Source: Paracoccus chinensis
GTDB taxonomy: Bacteria > Pseudomonadota > Alphaproteobacteria > Rhodobacterales > Rhodobacteraceae
Direction of reading: 5' to 3'
Assembly (NCBI RefSeq): GCF_900102885.1
Contig: NZ_FNGE01000005.1
Coordinates: 151,392 to 215,391 of the forward strand
DNA: 64,000 nucleotides
Position numbers and translations under genes: made by a program. Numbering within the stretch: position 1 is the first letter of the stretch; the number at the start of each line of letters is the position of its first letter. The notes under the pieces were generated by a model that worked only from the letters and a program-made list of their open reading frames with translations, did not search any database and had not been told where the DNA came from. This document shows positions 7,294-17,841 of the stretch, piece by piece.

Positions 7294-7887
7294 TCAGCCC
7301 GCCTCGGCCAGCCGCGCGACGTAGCGGGCCAGCGTGTCGATTTCCAGGTTCACCAGGTCGCCCTCGGCCACATCGCCCCAGGTCGTGACCTCGCGGGTGT
7401 GGGGGATCAGGTTCACGCCGAAGCGGTTGCCCTCGACCTCGTTCACGGTCAGCGAGGTGCCGTTCAGCGCGACCGAGCCCTTGGGCGCGATGAAGCGCGC
7501 AAGCCCTTGCGGCGCCTCGAAGCTCAGCCGCAGGCTGTCGCCCTCGTCCCGGGCGCCCACGACGCGGGCGATGCCATCGACATGGCCCGACACGATATGG
7601 CCGCCCAGCTCGTCGCCCACGCGCAGGGCGCGTTCCAGGTTGATGCGCTGGCCCGAGCGCCAGCCATTGGCGCCGATGTTGGTGCGCGCCAGCGTTTCGG
7701 CCGAGATATCGACCTCGAACCAGTCCATGCCCTTGGCCACCACGGTCAGGCAGATGCCGTCGCAGGCGATCGAGGCGCCCATGTCCACGCCGGCCATGTC
7801 GTAGTTGCAGGCGATGCGGGCGCGCATGTCCCCGCGCATCTCGACCGCGGCGACCGTGCCGATATCGGTGATGATTCCGGTGAACAT
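7294..7887 (-). CDS. ribE: Riboflavin synthase, alpha subunit
   Basis: This 197-residue protein carries the two tandem lumazine-binding barrel repeats of riboflavin synthase. It begins MFTGIITDIGTV, contains the SIACDGICLTVV motif in repeat 1 and the matching NGTSLTVNEVEGN in repeat 2, and has the GHIVSGHVDG linker. It converts two lumazine molecules into riboflavin plus the pyrimidine substrate of RibH. It is the first gene of the minus-strand ribE-ribBX-ribH-nusB run. No FMN riboswitch was recognised upstream. Confidence 0.97.
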   Translation of the reverse strand: MFTGIITDIGTVAAVEMRGDMRARIACNYDMAGVDMGASIACDGICLTVVAKGMDWFEVDISAETLARTNIGANGWRSGQRINLERALRVGDELGGHIVSGHVDGIARVVGARDEGDSLRLSFEAPQGLARFIAPKGSVALNGTSLTVNEVEGNRFGVNLIPHTREVTTWGDVAEGDLVNLEIDTLARYVARLAEAG

Positions 7888-7980
7888 CTCGGGCCGCCCC
7901 TGCTATCCTTGTGGAGCCGTCACGATGACGCCCGCGCGCGGCGGGCGCAAGCCTTGGCCCGCAGCCGCCTCGCCCCAGGG

Positions 7981-8008
7981 TTGACCCGGCCTGTGTCCCG
8001 TCTATTAA
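7981..8008 (+). promoter_or_regulatory. Sigma-70-type promoter before the capsule genes
   Basis: TTGACC (7981-7986) and TATTAA (8003-8008) are separated by 16 bp, a good match for a housekeeping promoter. They lie about 66 bp before the ATG of the KpsS-like gene. The region is divergent from ribE. Confidence 0.5.
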
Positions 8009-8073
8009 CCTTGCCGCAGATTCGCCCCCGTCCTGCTTCACCTGCCGTTCCCTTGCCTGGGCTGGATCCTGTC

Positions 8074-9411
8074 ATGAACGCGCCCGCGCCCGGCCTGCCC
8101 CCTCCCCTGTCCCTGTCCGCGGACCTGCCTCCCGAGCGGCGGGTCTTCCTGCTGCTGCAAGGTCCGCACGGGCCGTTCTTCGACCGTCTGGGACGGCTTC
8201 TGCGCGCGGCGGGCGCCACGGTCTGGCGCGTCGGCTTCAACGCGGGGGACGAGTTCTTCTGGCGCGACCGCGCCTTCTTCGTCCCCCACACCGGCGGCCC
8301 CGACGCATGGCCCGCCCACCTGGACCGGCTGATCGCCGGAAAGGGCGTCACCGACATCGTTCTTTACGGCGACGTCCGCCCGATCCACGCCGCCGCGCGC
8401 GAGGCCGCCACCCGCAAGGGCCTGAACCTGCACGTCTTCGAGGAAGGCTACCTGCGCCCCTACTGGATCACCTACGAACGCGGCGGCTCGAACGGCTATT
8501 CGGCACTGATGGAGATCAGCCTGGACCGGATGCGCGCCGTCCAGCGCGCCTACGGGGCCGAGGTGAACCGCCCCCCCGCCCATTGGGGCGACATGCGCCA
8601 GCACAAGTTCTACGGGACGCTCTACCACTTCCTCGTGCTGACGGCGAACCGGCGCTATCCGGGCTTCACCTCGCACCGTGACATCACCCTGGCGCGCGAA
8701 TTCCGGCTGAACCTTGCGCGCCTGCTGCTGTCGCCGGTCCATGCCGTCCGCCGCTGGCGGCAGGCCCGCGCGATCCGGGGGGCGGGCTTTCCCTATGTCC
8801 TGGTGCTGATGCAGCTTGAACATGATTCGAGCTTCCGGGCCCATTCGCCCTATCGCACCATGTCCGAGTTCACGGGCGAAGTGCTGGAGGCCTTCGCCCG
8901 CGCGGCCCCGCGCCACCATCACATCGTCTTCAAGGCCCATCCGCTGGAAGACGACCGCGCGGCGCTGCGGGCGGCCATCATCGCCCAGGCGCAGGCGCTG
9001 GGGATCGCGGACCGGGTGCACCTGGTGCAGGGCGGCAAGCTGGCGGGGCTTCTGTCGCAGGCCCGCTCGGCGGTGACGATCAACTCGACGGCCGCGCAGC
9101 AGGCGCTGTGGCGGGGGCTGCCGGTCAAGGCGATGGGGCGGTCGGTCTATGCCAAGCCGGGCCTCGTGTCCGGCCAGAGCCTCGAGGATTTCCTGCGCCG
9201 CCCCGCGCCGCCCGACCAGGCGCGCTACCGCGATTACCGCAACTACCTGCTGGATACCTGCCAGGTGCCGGGCGGATTCTACGCGGCGCGGTCGCGCGCC
9301 CATGCCCTGCGCCTGGTCGTGGACATGATGCTGGACCCGCAGGATCCCTATGCCGCGCTGGAATGCGGAGATGCGCGCTACCGGCAACAGATGGACGCGC
9401 GCGACCGGTAA
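8074..9411 (+). CDS. KpsS-like capsular polysaccharide glycosyltransferase
   Basis: This 445-residue cytosolic protein belongs to the KpsC/KpsS capsule family, which builds the beta-Kdo linker on the lipid anchor of ABC-exported capsules. Features seen are an N-terminal VFLLLQGPHGPFFDRL, GDVRPIHAAA, FEEGYLRPYWIT, a central HRDITLAREF segment, FKAHPLEDDR and the nucleotide-site region INSTAAQQALWRG. The KAHP and NST motifs recur in KpsC. The ATG at 8074 fits the family start; longer frames run antisense to ribE. Two more surface-polysaccharide genes follow on the same strand. Confidence 0.87.
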   Translation: MNAPAPGLPPPLSLSADLPPERRVFLLLQGPHGPFFDRLGRLLRAAGATVWRVGFNAGDEFFWRDRAFFVPHTGGPDAWPAHLDRLIAGKGVTDIVLYGDVRPIHAAAREAATRKGLNLHVFEEGYLRPYWITYERGGSNGYSALMEISLDRMRAVQRAYGAEVNRPPAHWGDMRQHKFYGTLYHFLVLTANRRYPGFTSHRDITLAREFRLNLARLLLSPVHAVRRWRQARAIRGAGFPYVLVLMQLEHDSSFRAHSPYRTMSEFTGEVLEAFARAAPRHHHIVFKAHPLEDDRAALRAAIIAQAQALGIADRVHLVQGGKLAGLLSQARSAVTINSTAAQQALWRGLPVKAMGRSVYAKPGLVSGQSLEDFLRRPAPPDQARYRDYRNYLLDTCQVPGGFYAARSRAHALRLVVDMMLDPQDPYAALECGDARYRQQMDARDR

Positions 9412-9555
9412 ATCATGCTTTTTCTGGATGTGCCCCGGCACAGGGGGTAAAGACATTCACAAGAGAACAAGATGGCGCGACGCAGAGTCGCCCGGTGGAC
9501 AGGAGACCTGGACTTGGCTGACCTTCCCCTCACCCCCGCCGCACGGGGCGGCGCC

Positions 9556-10668
9556 ATGCGGGTCGCGCTTCGGATCGCGGCGCTTTCCTCGATGACCCTT
9601 CTTGCTGCCTGCGCCCTGCCCCGCTCGGGCCCCAACAAGAACGAGATCTACAAGGGCTCGGTGGACCGGGGCGGCAACACGCATGTCCTGTTCGTCAACG
9701 ACCATGTGGCGCGGGCGTCCTCCTACACGCCTTCCTACGGCTTCGGGTCGGACTTCCTCAGCGCGGGCACGGTCGGCGCGGACGAGATCCGGCCCGGCGA
9801 CGTGCTGGGCCTGACGATCTGGGAAAACGTGGACGACGGGCTTCTGGCCTCGATGGGCCAGTCGAACACGCCGCTGCAGGAACTGCAGGTGGACAGCGGA
9901 GGCTATATCTTCGTGCCCTACGCGGGCCGGGTGCGCGCGGCGGGCAACACGCCCGACGAGCTGCGCCAGATCATCACGCGCCAGCTGGAAACCCAGACCC
10001 CCGACCCGCAGGTGACGGTGACGCGCGTGGCCGGCAACGGCGCGACCGTGTCCGTCATGGGCAAGGTCGGCGGCCAGGGCGTCTACCCGATCGAGCGGCC
10101 GACGCGCACCCTGTCGGCGATGCTGGCGCAGGCCGGCGGCGTCGCCATCGACCCCGAGGTCGCGGTGGTCACCGTCAAGCGTGGCAATAACACCGGCCGC
10201 GTCTGGCTGCGCGACCTTTACGCCAACCCGCGCAACGACGTGGCGCTGCGCCCCGGCGACGTGATCCTGGTCGAGGAAGACCAGCGCAGCTTCACCGCGC
10301 TGGGCGCGCTGGGCGGCCAGACCAAGGTGCCGCTGGGGTCCGAGGAGATCAACGCCATCGAAGCCATCGCCATGGTGGGCGGCCTCAGCTCGAACCTCGC
10401 CGATCCGACCGGGGTCTTCGTGCTGCGCAACGAGCCGCAGTCGGTTGCCCGCAACGTGCTGGGCCGCGATGTCTACGGCGACCAGCGCATGGCCTATGTT
10501 CTGGACCTGACGCGGCCGAACGGGCTGTTCCTGGCGCGCGACTTCCTGATCCGCGACGGCGACACGGTCTATGTGACCGAAGCGCCCTATGTGCAGTGGC
10601 AGAAGACCCTGGGCGCCATCACCGGCAGCGCCAGCACCGCCAACTCGCTGAGCAGCCTCGGCAACTGA
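9556..10668 (+). CDS. Polysaccharide export outer-membrane lipoprotein (Wza/KpsD-like)
   Basis: This 370-residue protein starts with a lipoprotein signal: the lipobox LLAAC places the lipidated cysteine at residue 19 when the ATG at 9556 is used. After it come a Poly_export domain (around IRPGDVLGLTIWENVDDG and GYIFVPYAGRVRAAG) and SLBB-like repeats (GKVGGQGVYPIERPTRTLSAML and a second copy later). Such proteins form the outer-membrane channel for capsule or exopolysaccharide. The KpsC-like gene begins 2 bp after its stop codon, so the two are co-transcribed. Confidence 0.88.
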   Translation: MRVALRIAALSSMTLLAACALPRSGPNKNEIYKGSVDRGGNTHVLFVNDHVARASSYTPSYGFGSDFLSAGTVGADEIRPGDVLGLTIWENVDDGLLASMGQSNTPLQELQVDSGGYIFVPYAGRVRAAGNTPDELRQIITRQLETQTPDPQVTVTRVAGNGATVSVMGKVGGQGVYPIERPTRTLSAMLAQAGGVAIDPEVAVVTVKRGNNTGRVWLRDLYANPRNDVALRPGDVILVEEDQRSFTALGALGGQTKVPLGSEEINAIEAIAMVGGLSSNLADPTGVFVLRNEPQSVARNVLGRDVYGDQRMAYVLDLTRPNGLFLARDFLIRDGDTVYVTEAPYVQWQKTLGAITGSASTANSLSSLGN

Positions 10669-10670
10669 GG

Positions 10671-12671
10671 ATGACGGAACAGCCGCCCGGCGCCACGGGC
10701 CAGCGGCGGCTGTTCGTCCTGAACGGCGGGTTCTTCGCCAAGGCCCGCCTGCGGCGCATCCTGAACCTCGCAGGCTGGCGGCTGGCCGTGGGGCGGCCCG
10801 GCCCCGGCGACTGCGTGGGCATCTGGGGTGCAAGCCCCACCGCCTGGAGAGGGCGGGCGCTGGCCGCCCGCACGGGCGCCGCGGTGGTCACGGTCGAGGA
10901 TGCCTTCCTGCGGTCCGTCCTGCCGGGGCGCGACCGCAGCCCCGTCGGGCGGCGCGGACCCGTCGGCCTGCTGATCGACCCCTTGGGGCTGCATTTCGAT
11001 CCCTCTGTCCCCTCGCTGATCGAGACGCTGGCGGCCTCGCCCGAGGCCGCGGCGCGGGGGGACGAGGCGATGGCGGCGCTCGCGCGGCTTCGCGCGGCGG
11101 ACCTGTCCAAATACAACGCCCATCTGCCGGACCTGCGCGCGGCCGAGCCCGGCTATGTGCTGGTGATCGACCAGACGCGCGGCGACGCTTCGCTGCGGGG
11201 GGCGGGCCGCGAGACCTTCCTGCAGATGCTTCATGCCGCCCGGGACGAGAACCCCGGGACGCGCATCGTCCTGCGGACCCATCCCGAAACCGCCGCCGGG
11301 CTGCGCCGGGGGCATCTCGGCCCTGCCGACCTGCGGAGCGGAGAAATCCTCTGCGACGCCCCTGTCTCGCCCTGGCGGCTGGTCGGGGATGCCGCCGCCG
11401 TCTATGCGGTCAGTTCGCAACTCGGCTACGAGGCGATGCTGGCGGGTCACCGGCCACGCCTGTTCGGCCAGCCCTTCTACGCGGGCTGGGGCCTCAGCGC
11501 CGACGAGGTGCCAGTGCCGCGCCGCATGGGCCGGACCACCCTGCCCGCGCTGTTCGCCGCGACCCACCTGATGGCACCGGTCTGGTATGATCCCTGCCGG
11601 GACCGGCTGACCGACCTGGAAGGGGCGATCCGCCAGATCGAGGCCGAGGCGCGGGCTTTCCGGCAGGACCGCGACGGGCATCTCGCCCATGGCATCCGCC
11701 TGTGGAAGCGCCGCACCATCGCACAGTTCTTCGGCAACGGGCGCGGCGTCCGCTTCACGCGCCATCCCTCGCCCGCCGTGACGCTGGCCTGGGCGAACCG
11801 TGCCGCCGAGGTGCCGCAGGCGCTGCGGGTGGAGGACGGCTTCCTGCGCTCGCGCGGCCTCGGGGCCGAACTGGTCCCGCCGCTGTCGCTGGTCGCAGAC
11901 GGGCGCGGCATCTACTACGACCCGACCCGCGAGAGCGACCTCGAGGCACTGATGGCCGCGCCCCTGCCGCCCGGAGGCCGCGCCCGCGCGCAGGACTTGA
12001 TCGCCAGGCTGCGGGACGCCGCGCTGACGAAATACAACCTTTCGGGCGAACTGCCCCCGATCCCCCGCGACGGCCGCCGCGTGATCCTTGTGCCGGGGCA
12101 GGTCGAGGACGACGCCTCGATTCGCCTGGGCGCGGGGGCCGAACGCACGAACCTCGCCCTGCTCCGGCGCGTGCGGGCCGAGAACCCCGGCGCGCTGATC
12201 GTCTGGAAACCCCATCCCGATGTCGAAGCCGGCCTGCGCCCCGGCGCGATCCCCGAAGGGGAACTGTCGGGCCTTGCCGACGTGACTGCCGGGAAGGCCC
12301 CCGCCGCCGCGCTGATCGACGCGGCGGACGAGGTCTGGACCATCACCTCGACGCTGGGCTTCGAGGCGCTGATTCGCGGCCGCCCCGTCACGACGCTCGG
12401 CGCGCCCTTCTACGCGGGCTGGGGGCTGACGCGCGATCTGGGGCCCATTCCGCCGCGCAGGCAGGCGCGGATCGACCTTGAAACGCTGGTCCATGCGGCG
12501 CTGGTCGCCTATCCCCGCTACCGCGACCCGGTCTCGGGCCTGCCCTGCCCGGTCGAGGTCGCGGTGGATCGCCTGTCGGACCCCGGCCTGAAGCTGGGTG
12601 GCCCCGGCCTGCGCTGGCTCGCCAAGGCGCAGGGCGCACTGGCCGGGCACAGCTGGATCTGGCGGCGCTGA
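10671..12671 (+). CDS. kpsC: KpsC-like dual-domain capsule beta-Kdo transferase
   Basis: This 666-residue protein is made of two related halves (about 15-320 and 340-650). Each half repeats the same motifs: VEDAFLRS and VEDGFLRS; LSKYN and LTKYN; VIDQTRGDAS and VPGQVEDDAS; RTHPE and KPHPD; QPFYAGWGL and APFYAGWGL. This duplication is typical of KpsC, whose two transferase modules add alternating beta-Kdo residues to the capsule linker. It follows the export lipoprotein gene directly. No KpsMT or KpsE gene lies nearby, so the exporter must be encoded elsewhere. Confidence 0.9.
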   Translation: MTEQPPGATGQRRLFVLNGGFFAKARLRRILNLAGWRLAVGRPGPGDCVGIWGASPTAWRGRALAARTGAAVVTVEDAFLRSVLPGRDRSPVGRRGPVGLLIDPLGLHFDPSVPSLIETLAASPEAAARGDEAMAALARLRAADLSKYNAHLPDLRAAEPGYVLVIDQTRGDASLRGAGRETFLQMLHAARDENPGTRIVLRTHPETAAGLRRGHLGPADLRSGEILCDAPVSPWRLVGDAAAVYAVSSQLGYEAMLAGHRPRLFGQPFYAGWGLSADEVPVPRRMGRTTLPALFAATHLMAPVWYDPCRDRLTDLEGAIRQIEAEARAFRQDRDGHLAHGIRLWKRRTIAQFFGNGRGVRFTRHPSPAVTLAWANRAAEVPQALRVEDGFLRSRGLGAELVPPLSLVADGRGIYYDPTRESDLEALMAAPLPPGGRARAQDLIARLRDAALTKYNLSGELPPIPRDGRRVILVPGQVEDDASIRLGAGAERTNLALLRRVRAENPGALIVWKPHPDVEAGLRPGAIPEGELSGLADVTAGKAPAAALIDAADEVWTITSTLGFEALIRGRPVTTLGAPFYAGWGLTRDLGPIPPRRQARIDLETLVHAALVAYPRYRDPVSGLPCPVEVAVDRLSDPGLKLGGPGLRWLAKAQGALAGHSWIWRR

Positions 12672-12724
12672 CCCTGCACTCGCCGGCCTTTCCCCCGAGA
12701 CCGCTTCGGCCTACACCCCCGGCC

Positions 12725-13312
12725 ATGGCCCGCACCACAGGTTCCCGCGCCGAGATCACCGGCCCGCTTGTCCGCGACGCAGCCCTGCGGCTGTTCGCGC
12801 GCCACGGCTATGCGGCCGTGTCCATGCGCCAGATCGCGGCGGCGGTGGGCGTCCAGGCGGGCGCACTTTACGCCTATACCCCCGACAAGCAGGCGCTGCT
12901 GGCGAACCTGCTGACGGATCACATGGAAAACCTGCTGTCCGCCTGGAACGACGGCCCCGCCGCGCCGCCGCTGCAACGGCTGGAGGCCTTTGTCCGCTTC
13001 CACATCGCCTATTCGCTGGACCACACCGACGCGGTCTTCCTCAGCTACATGGAACTGCGCAACCTTTCGCCGGACAACTTCGCCGCCGTCGCCACCCTGC
13101 GCGGTCGCTACGAGGAGTCTCTGACCGCCATCCTGCGGGCGGGGGCCGACGCCGGGGCAATGCGGCTTGCCGATCCCCGGCTGACCACCATGGCCCTGAT
13201 CGCCATGCTGACGGGCGTGACCAACTGGTATCGCGAGGGCGGGCGGCTGGACCGCCGTGCGGTCGCCGACCACTACTGGGGACTTGTCCGCGGGGCGGTG
13301 GGCGCGGGATGA
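12725..13312 (+). CDS. TetR family transcriptional regulator
   Basis: The 195-residue protein has an N-terminal TetR helix-turn-helix (about residues 12-60: AALRLFARHGYAAVSMRQIAAAVGVQAGALYAYTP, here split by families as the usual YxHF-type motif reading YAYTP) and a helical ligand domain. It ends 7 bp before dnaG, so the two may share a transcript. That pairing is odd, because dnaG normally sits with rpoD alone. The ligand is unknown. Confidence 0.85.
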   Translation: MARTTGSRAEITGPLVRDAALRLFARHGYAAVSMRQIAAAVGVQAGALYAYTPDKQALLANLLTDHMENLLSAWNDGPAAPPLQRLEAFVRFHIAYSLDHTDAVFLSYMELRNLSPDNFAAVATLRGRYEESLTAILRAGADAGAMRLADPRLTTMALIAMLTGVTNWYREGGRLDRRAVADHYWGLVRGAVGAG

Positions 13313-13319
13313 TCGGGGC

Positions 13320-15200
13320 ATGAGTCTGCCGCCCGGATTCCTTGACGACCTGCGCAACCGCGTCCCGATCAGCCGGATCGTGGGACGGAAGGTGACGTGG
13401 GACCTGCGGCGGTCCAACCAGGCCAAGGGCGACTGGTGGGCGCCCTGCCCCTTCCACGGCGAAAAGACGGCGTCCTTCCACGTCGATGACCAGAAAGGCT
13501 TCTATTACTGCTTCGGCTGCCACGCCAAGGGCGACGCCTTGGCCTTCCTGCGCGAGGCCGAGGGCTTGGGCTTCATGGAGGCCGTCGCCGTCATGGCCTC
13601 GGAGGCCGGGGTGCCCATGCCGGAACGCAGCCCGCGCGAACGTGCGCAGACCGACCGGCGCACGCAACTGGTCGAGGTGATGGACCGCGCCGTCCGCTGG
13701 TTCCGCCTGCAACTGCAAAGCGGGGCGGGCGGGGCCGCGCGCGACTACCTGTCGCGCCGGGGGCTGGACGCGGCGGCGCTGGACCGCTTCGAGATCGGCT
13801 TCGCCCCCGACCTGCGGCAGGCCCTTCTGCGGCACCTGACGGATGCGGGCGTTCCCGAGGCGCTGGTGATCGAGGCGGGGCTGGCGGCCAAGCCCGAGGA
13901 CGGCGGCGCGGCCTATGACCGCTTCCGGGGGCGGATCATCTTTCCGATCCGCGACGGACGGGGACGCTGTATCTCGTTCGGGGGCCGGGCGATGGACCCG
14001 AACGCGCGGGCCAAATACCTCAACGGCCCGGAAACGGCGCTGTTTGACAAGGGGCGCAACCTTTACAACTTCGGGCCTGCCCGCGCGGCGGTCGCCAAGG
14101 GCCAGCCACTGGTGGTGGCCGAGGGCTACATGGACGTGATCGCGCTGGTCCGCGCAGGCGTCGAGGGCGCGGTCGCCCCGTTGGGCACCGCCATCACGGA
14201 AGACCAGCTGCGCCTGATGTGGCGCGTGGCGCCCGAGCCCGTGATCGCGCTGGACGGCGACGCCGCGGGCCTGCGCGCGGCCATGCGGCTGATCGACATG
14301 GCGCTGCCCTTGGCCGGTCCGGGACAGGCGCTGCGCTTTGCCCTGCTGCCCTCGGGCCAGGACCCGGACGACCTGATCCGCGCAGGCGGGCCGGGCGCGA
14401 TCCGCGCCGTGCTGGAGGGGGCGCAGCCGCTGGTGGATCTGCTCTGGCGCCGGGAAACCGAGGGGCGCGTCTTCGACAGCCCCGAACGGCGCGCCGCGTT
14501 GGACAAGGCGCTGGACGACGCCGTGGCGCGCATCCCCGACCAGGCCACGCGGGAACATTACGCCCAGGAACTCAAGCGCAAGCGCTGGGCGCTGTTCGCC
14601 CCGCCCCGTGCCGCCAAGGGCCGGTTAACCCGCCGCGACGCGCCCCAGCCGCCGGTGCCGCAGACCCGCGCCTCGGCGCTGGTGGCGACCGACCCGGGCG
14701 AGGCGCTGATCGAGGCGATGATCCTTGCGCTCTGCGCCGCCCATCCGGACCTGGTCGCGCGGGTCGAATCGCGGCTGGAGCGGCTGGAGCCAACGGACCT
14801 AGGCCGCGCCGCGCTGGTCCACGACCTGCTGGCCGGGTCCTCAAGTGCCGCGGGGCGGGCCGCCCTTGACGCCATCATGGCCGATCCCCATGTCCGCTGC
14901 GCCCCGGCGATTTCCCATCCCGCGGGCGCCACGGAAACCGCAGAGCCGCTGCTTCTCAATGCGCTGGACCGGATCGAGGCCCATCGTGCCGCCCGCGAGG
15001 AAATCGCGCGTGCCGAGGCCGAGATCCAGGGACTGGCCGACGAGGGCCTGACCTGGCGCGTCACCCAATCGGCGCGGGCGCGGCTGCAGGCCGACCAGCC
15101 GTCGATGGGCGGCGGGGACGACCTTGGCGAGGACCGCGACGAACTGGCGGCGCGGCTTCGCCGGGCCTTGACCGAGGAAATCTGGCGAAAACGTCGCTGA
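13320..15200 (+). CDS. dnaG: DNA primase
   Basis: This 626-residue primase makes RNA primers at the replication fork. The N-terminal CHC2 zinc finger has C43, H46, C64 and C67; a TOPRIM catalytic domain follows, with VVAEGYMDVIAL (acidic catalytic residue) and LDGDAAG; a helical DnaB-interacting C-terminus ends the protein. The ATG at 13320 is used, with GGGGC just before it. It is followed by rpoD on the same strand, the common dnaG-rpoD part of the macromolecular synthesis operon; rpsU is absent here. Confidence 0.97.
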   Translation: MSLPPGFLDDLRNRVPISRIVGRKVTWDLRRSNQAKGDWWAPCPFHGEKTASFHVDDQKGFYYCFGCHAKGDALAFLREAEGLGFMEAVAVMASEAGVPMPERSPRERAQTDRRTQLVEVMDRAVRWFRLQLQSGAGGAARDYLSRRGLDAAALDRFEIGFAPDLRQALLRHLTDAGVPEALVIEAGLAAKPEDGGAAYDRFRGRIIFPIRDGRGRCISFGGRAMDPNARAKYLNGPETALFDKGRNLYNFGPARAAVAKGQPLVVAEGYMDVIALVRAGVEGAVAPLGTAITEDQLRLMWRVAPEPVIALDGDAAGLRAAMRLIDMALPLAGPGQALRFALLPSGQDPDDLIRAGGPGAIRAVLEGAQPLVDLLWRRETEGRVFDSPERRAALDKALDDAVARIPDQATREHYAQELKRKRWALFAPPRAAKGRLTRRDAPQPPVPQTRASALVATDPGEALIEAMILALCAAHPDLVARVESRLERLEPTDLGRAALVHDLLAGSSSAAGRAALDAIMADPHVRCAPAISHPAGATETAEPLLLNALDRIEAHRAAREEIARAEAEIQGLADEGLTWRVTQSARARLQADQPSMGGGDDLGEDRDELAARLRRALTEEIWRKRR

Positions 15201-15207
15201 TTGCGGC

Positions 15208-15307
15208 GAATCAGGGAACCGAATCAGGCGTCGTCCGCTTTGCCGGGCGGCGTCTTTCGATTAGAACCGCCGGAATCCCGGCATCCGATTCGCATGATTC
15301 GCGAATC
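15208..15307. promoter_or_regulatory. Cluster of six GANTC (CcrM-type) sites before rpoD
   Basis: Six GANTC sites lie within 100 bp: 15208-15212, 15221-15225, 15273-15277, 15287-15291, 15296-15300 and 15303-15307. The last two form a perfect 14-bp palindrome, TGATTCGCGAATCA (15295-15308). GANTC is the target of the alphaproteobacterial cell-cycle methylase CcrM. The stretch is the dnaG-rpoD gap and would contain an rpoD promoter. Confidence 0.6.
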
Positions 15308-15327
15308 AGCTTGAAAGGAACCGCCCC

Positions 15328-17307
<1,980 letters not shown>

Positions 17308-17313
17308 CGCGGG

Positions 17314-17344
17314 GCGCCCGGGTTAATAAAAGATTAACGGGCGC
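17314..17344. promoter_or_regulatory. CtrA-type box (TTAA-N7-TTAA) inside a dyad
   Basis: TTAATAAAAGATTAA at 17323-17337 is an exact TTAA-N7-TTAA, the full binding site of the cell-cycle response regulator CtrA. It sits in a wider dyad: GTTAAT (17322-17327) pairs with ATTAAC (17333-17338), and GCGCCC (17314-17319) with GGGCGC (17339-17344). It begins 15 bp after the rpoD stop and ends 40 bp before the BLUF gene. No T-tract follows, so a simple terminator is less likely. I noticed no other TTAA-N7-TTAA site in the window. Confidence 0.55.
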
Positions 17345-17376
17345 ATTCGCAGTATCGTCAACCTCCGGGCGACCCC

Positions 17377-17838
17377 ATGATCCAGCTCAAGCTCTTGATC
17401 TGGTTCATGGCGCCGGTGGGCATGATGGCTGCGATTTCCTTTATCCTCTACCGCAGCGAGACCGACATCCGTCCCGGCAGCGAGATGGCGCGGGTGCTGA
17501 TGGACAAGGCGCGCCGCTGGAACGAGCGCTTCGACCTGACCGGCTTCCTGCATCACGAGGACGGCTTCTTCTTCCAATGGCTCGAAGGCCAGCCCGACAA
17601 CCTGGCCGCCATCATGGAGCGGATCGAGCGCGACCCCCGGCACCGGAACCTGACCTATCTGGCGCGCGGCACGCAGGCCGAGCGACAGTTTTCCCGTTGG
17701 CGGATGGGCTATTCCACGCGCAGCGAGGCCTCGGTCCTTCGCTGGCTGGCCGATCATCCCGTCGTGATCCGAGAACGGAAGGAATACGCGGCGGGGATGC
17801 TGGCCTTCCTGCGGGAACGCGAGTCCCTGCTGAACTGA
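17377..17838 (+). CDS. BLUF-domain blue-light photoreceptor (FAD-binding), single domain
   Basis: The 153-residue protein is almost only a BLUF domain. The photocycle residues known from Rhodobacter AppA (Tyr21, Asn45, Gln63, Trp104, Met106) are matched here by Tyr25, Asn49, Gln67, Trp108 and Met110, all shifted by the same four positions. The motifs FFFQWLEG and IERDPRHRN are AppA-like. There is no output domain, so it must signal through a partner protein. The first 16 residues are hydrophobic and an alternative ATG exists at 17422 that would remove them. It lies just downstream of rpoD, behind a CtrA-type box. Confidence 0.85.
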   Translation: MIQLKLLIWFMAPVGMMAAISFILYRSETDIRPGSEMARVLMDKARRWNERFDLTGFLHHEDGFFFQWLEGQPDNLAAIMERIERDPRHRNLTYLARGTQAERQFSRWRMGYSTRSEASVLRWLADHPVVIRERKEYAAGMLAFLRERESLLN

Positions 17839-17841
17839 GCC

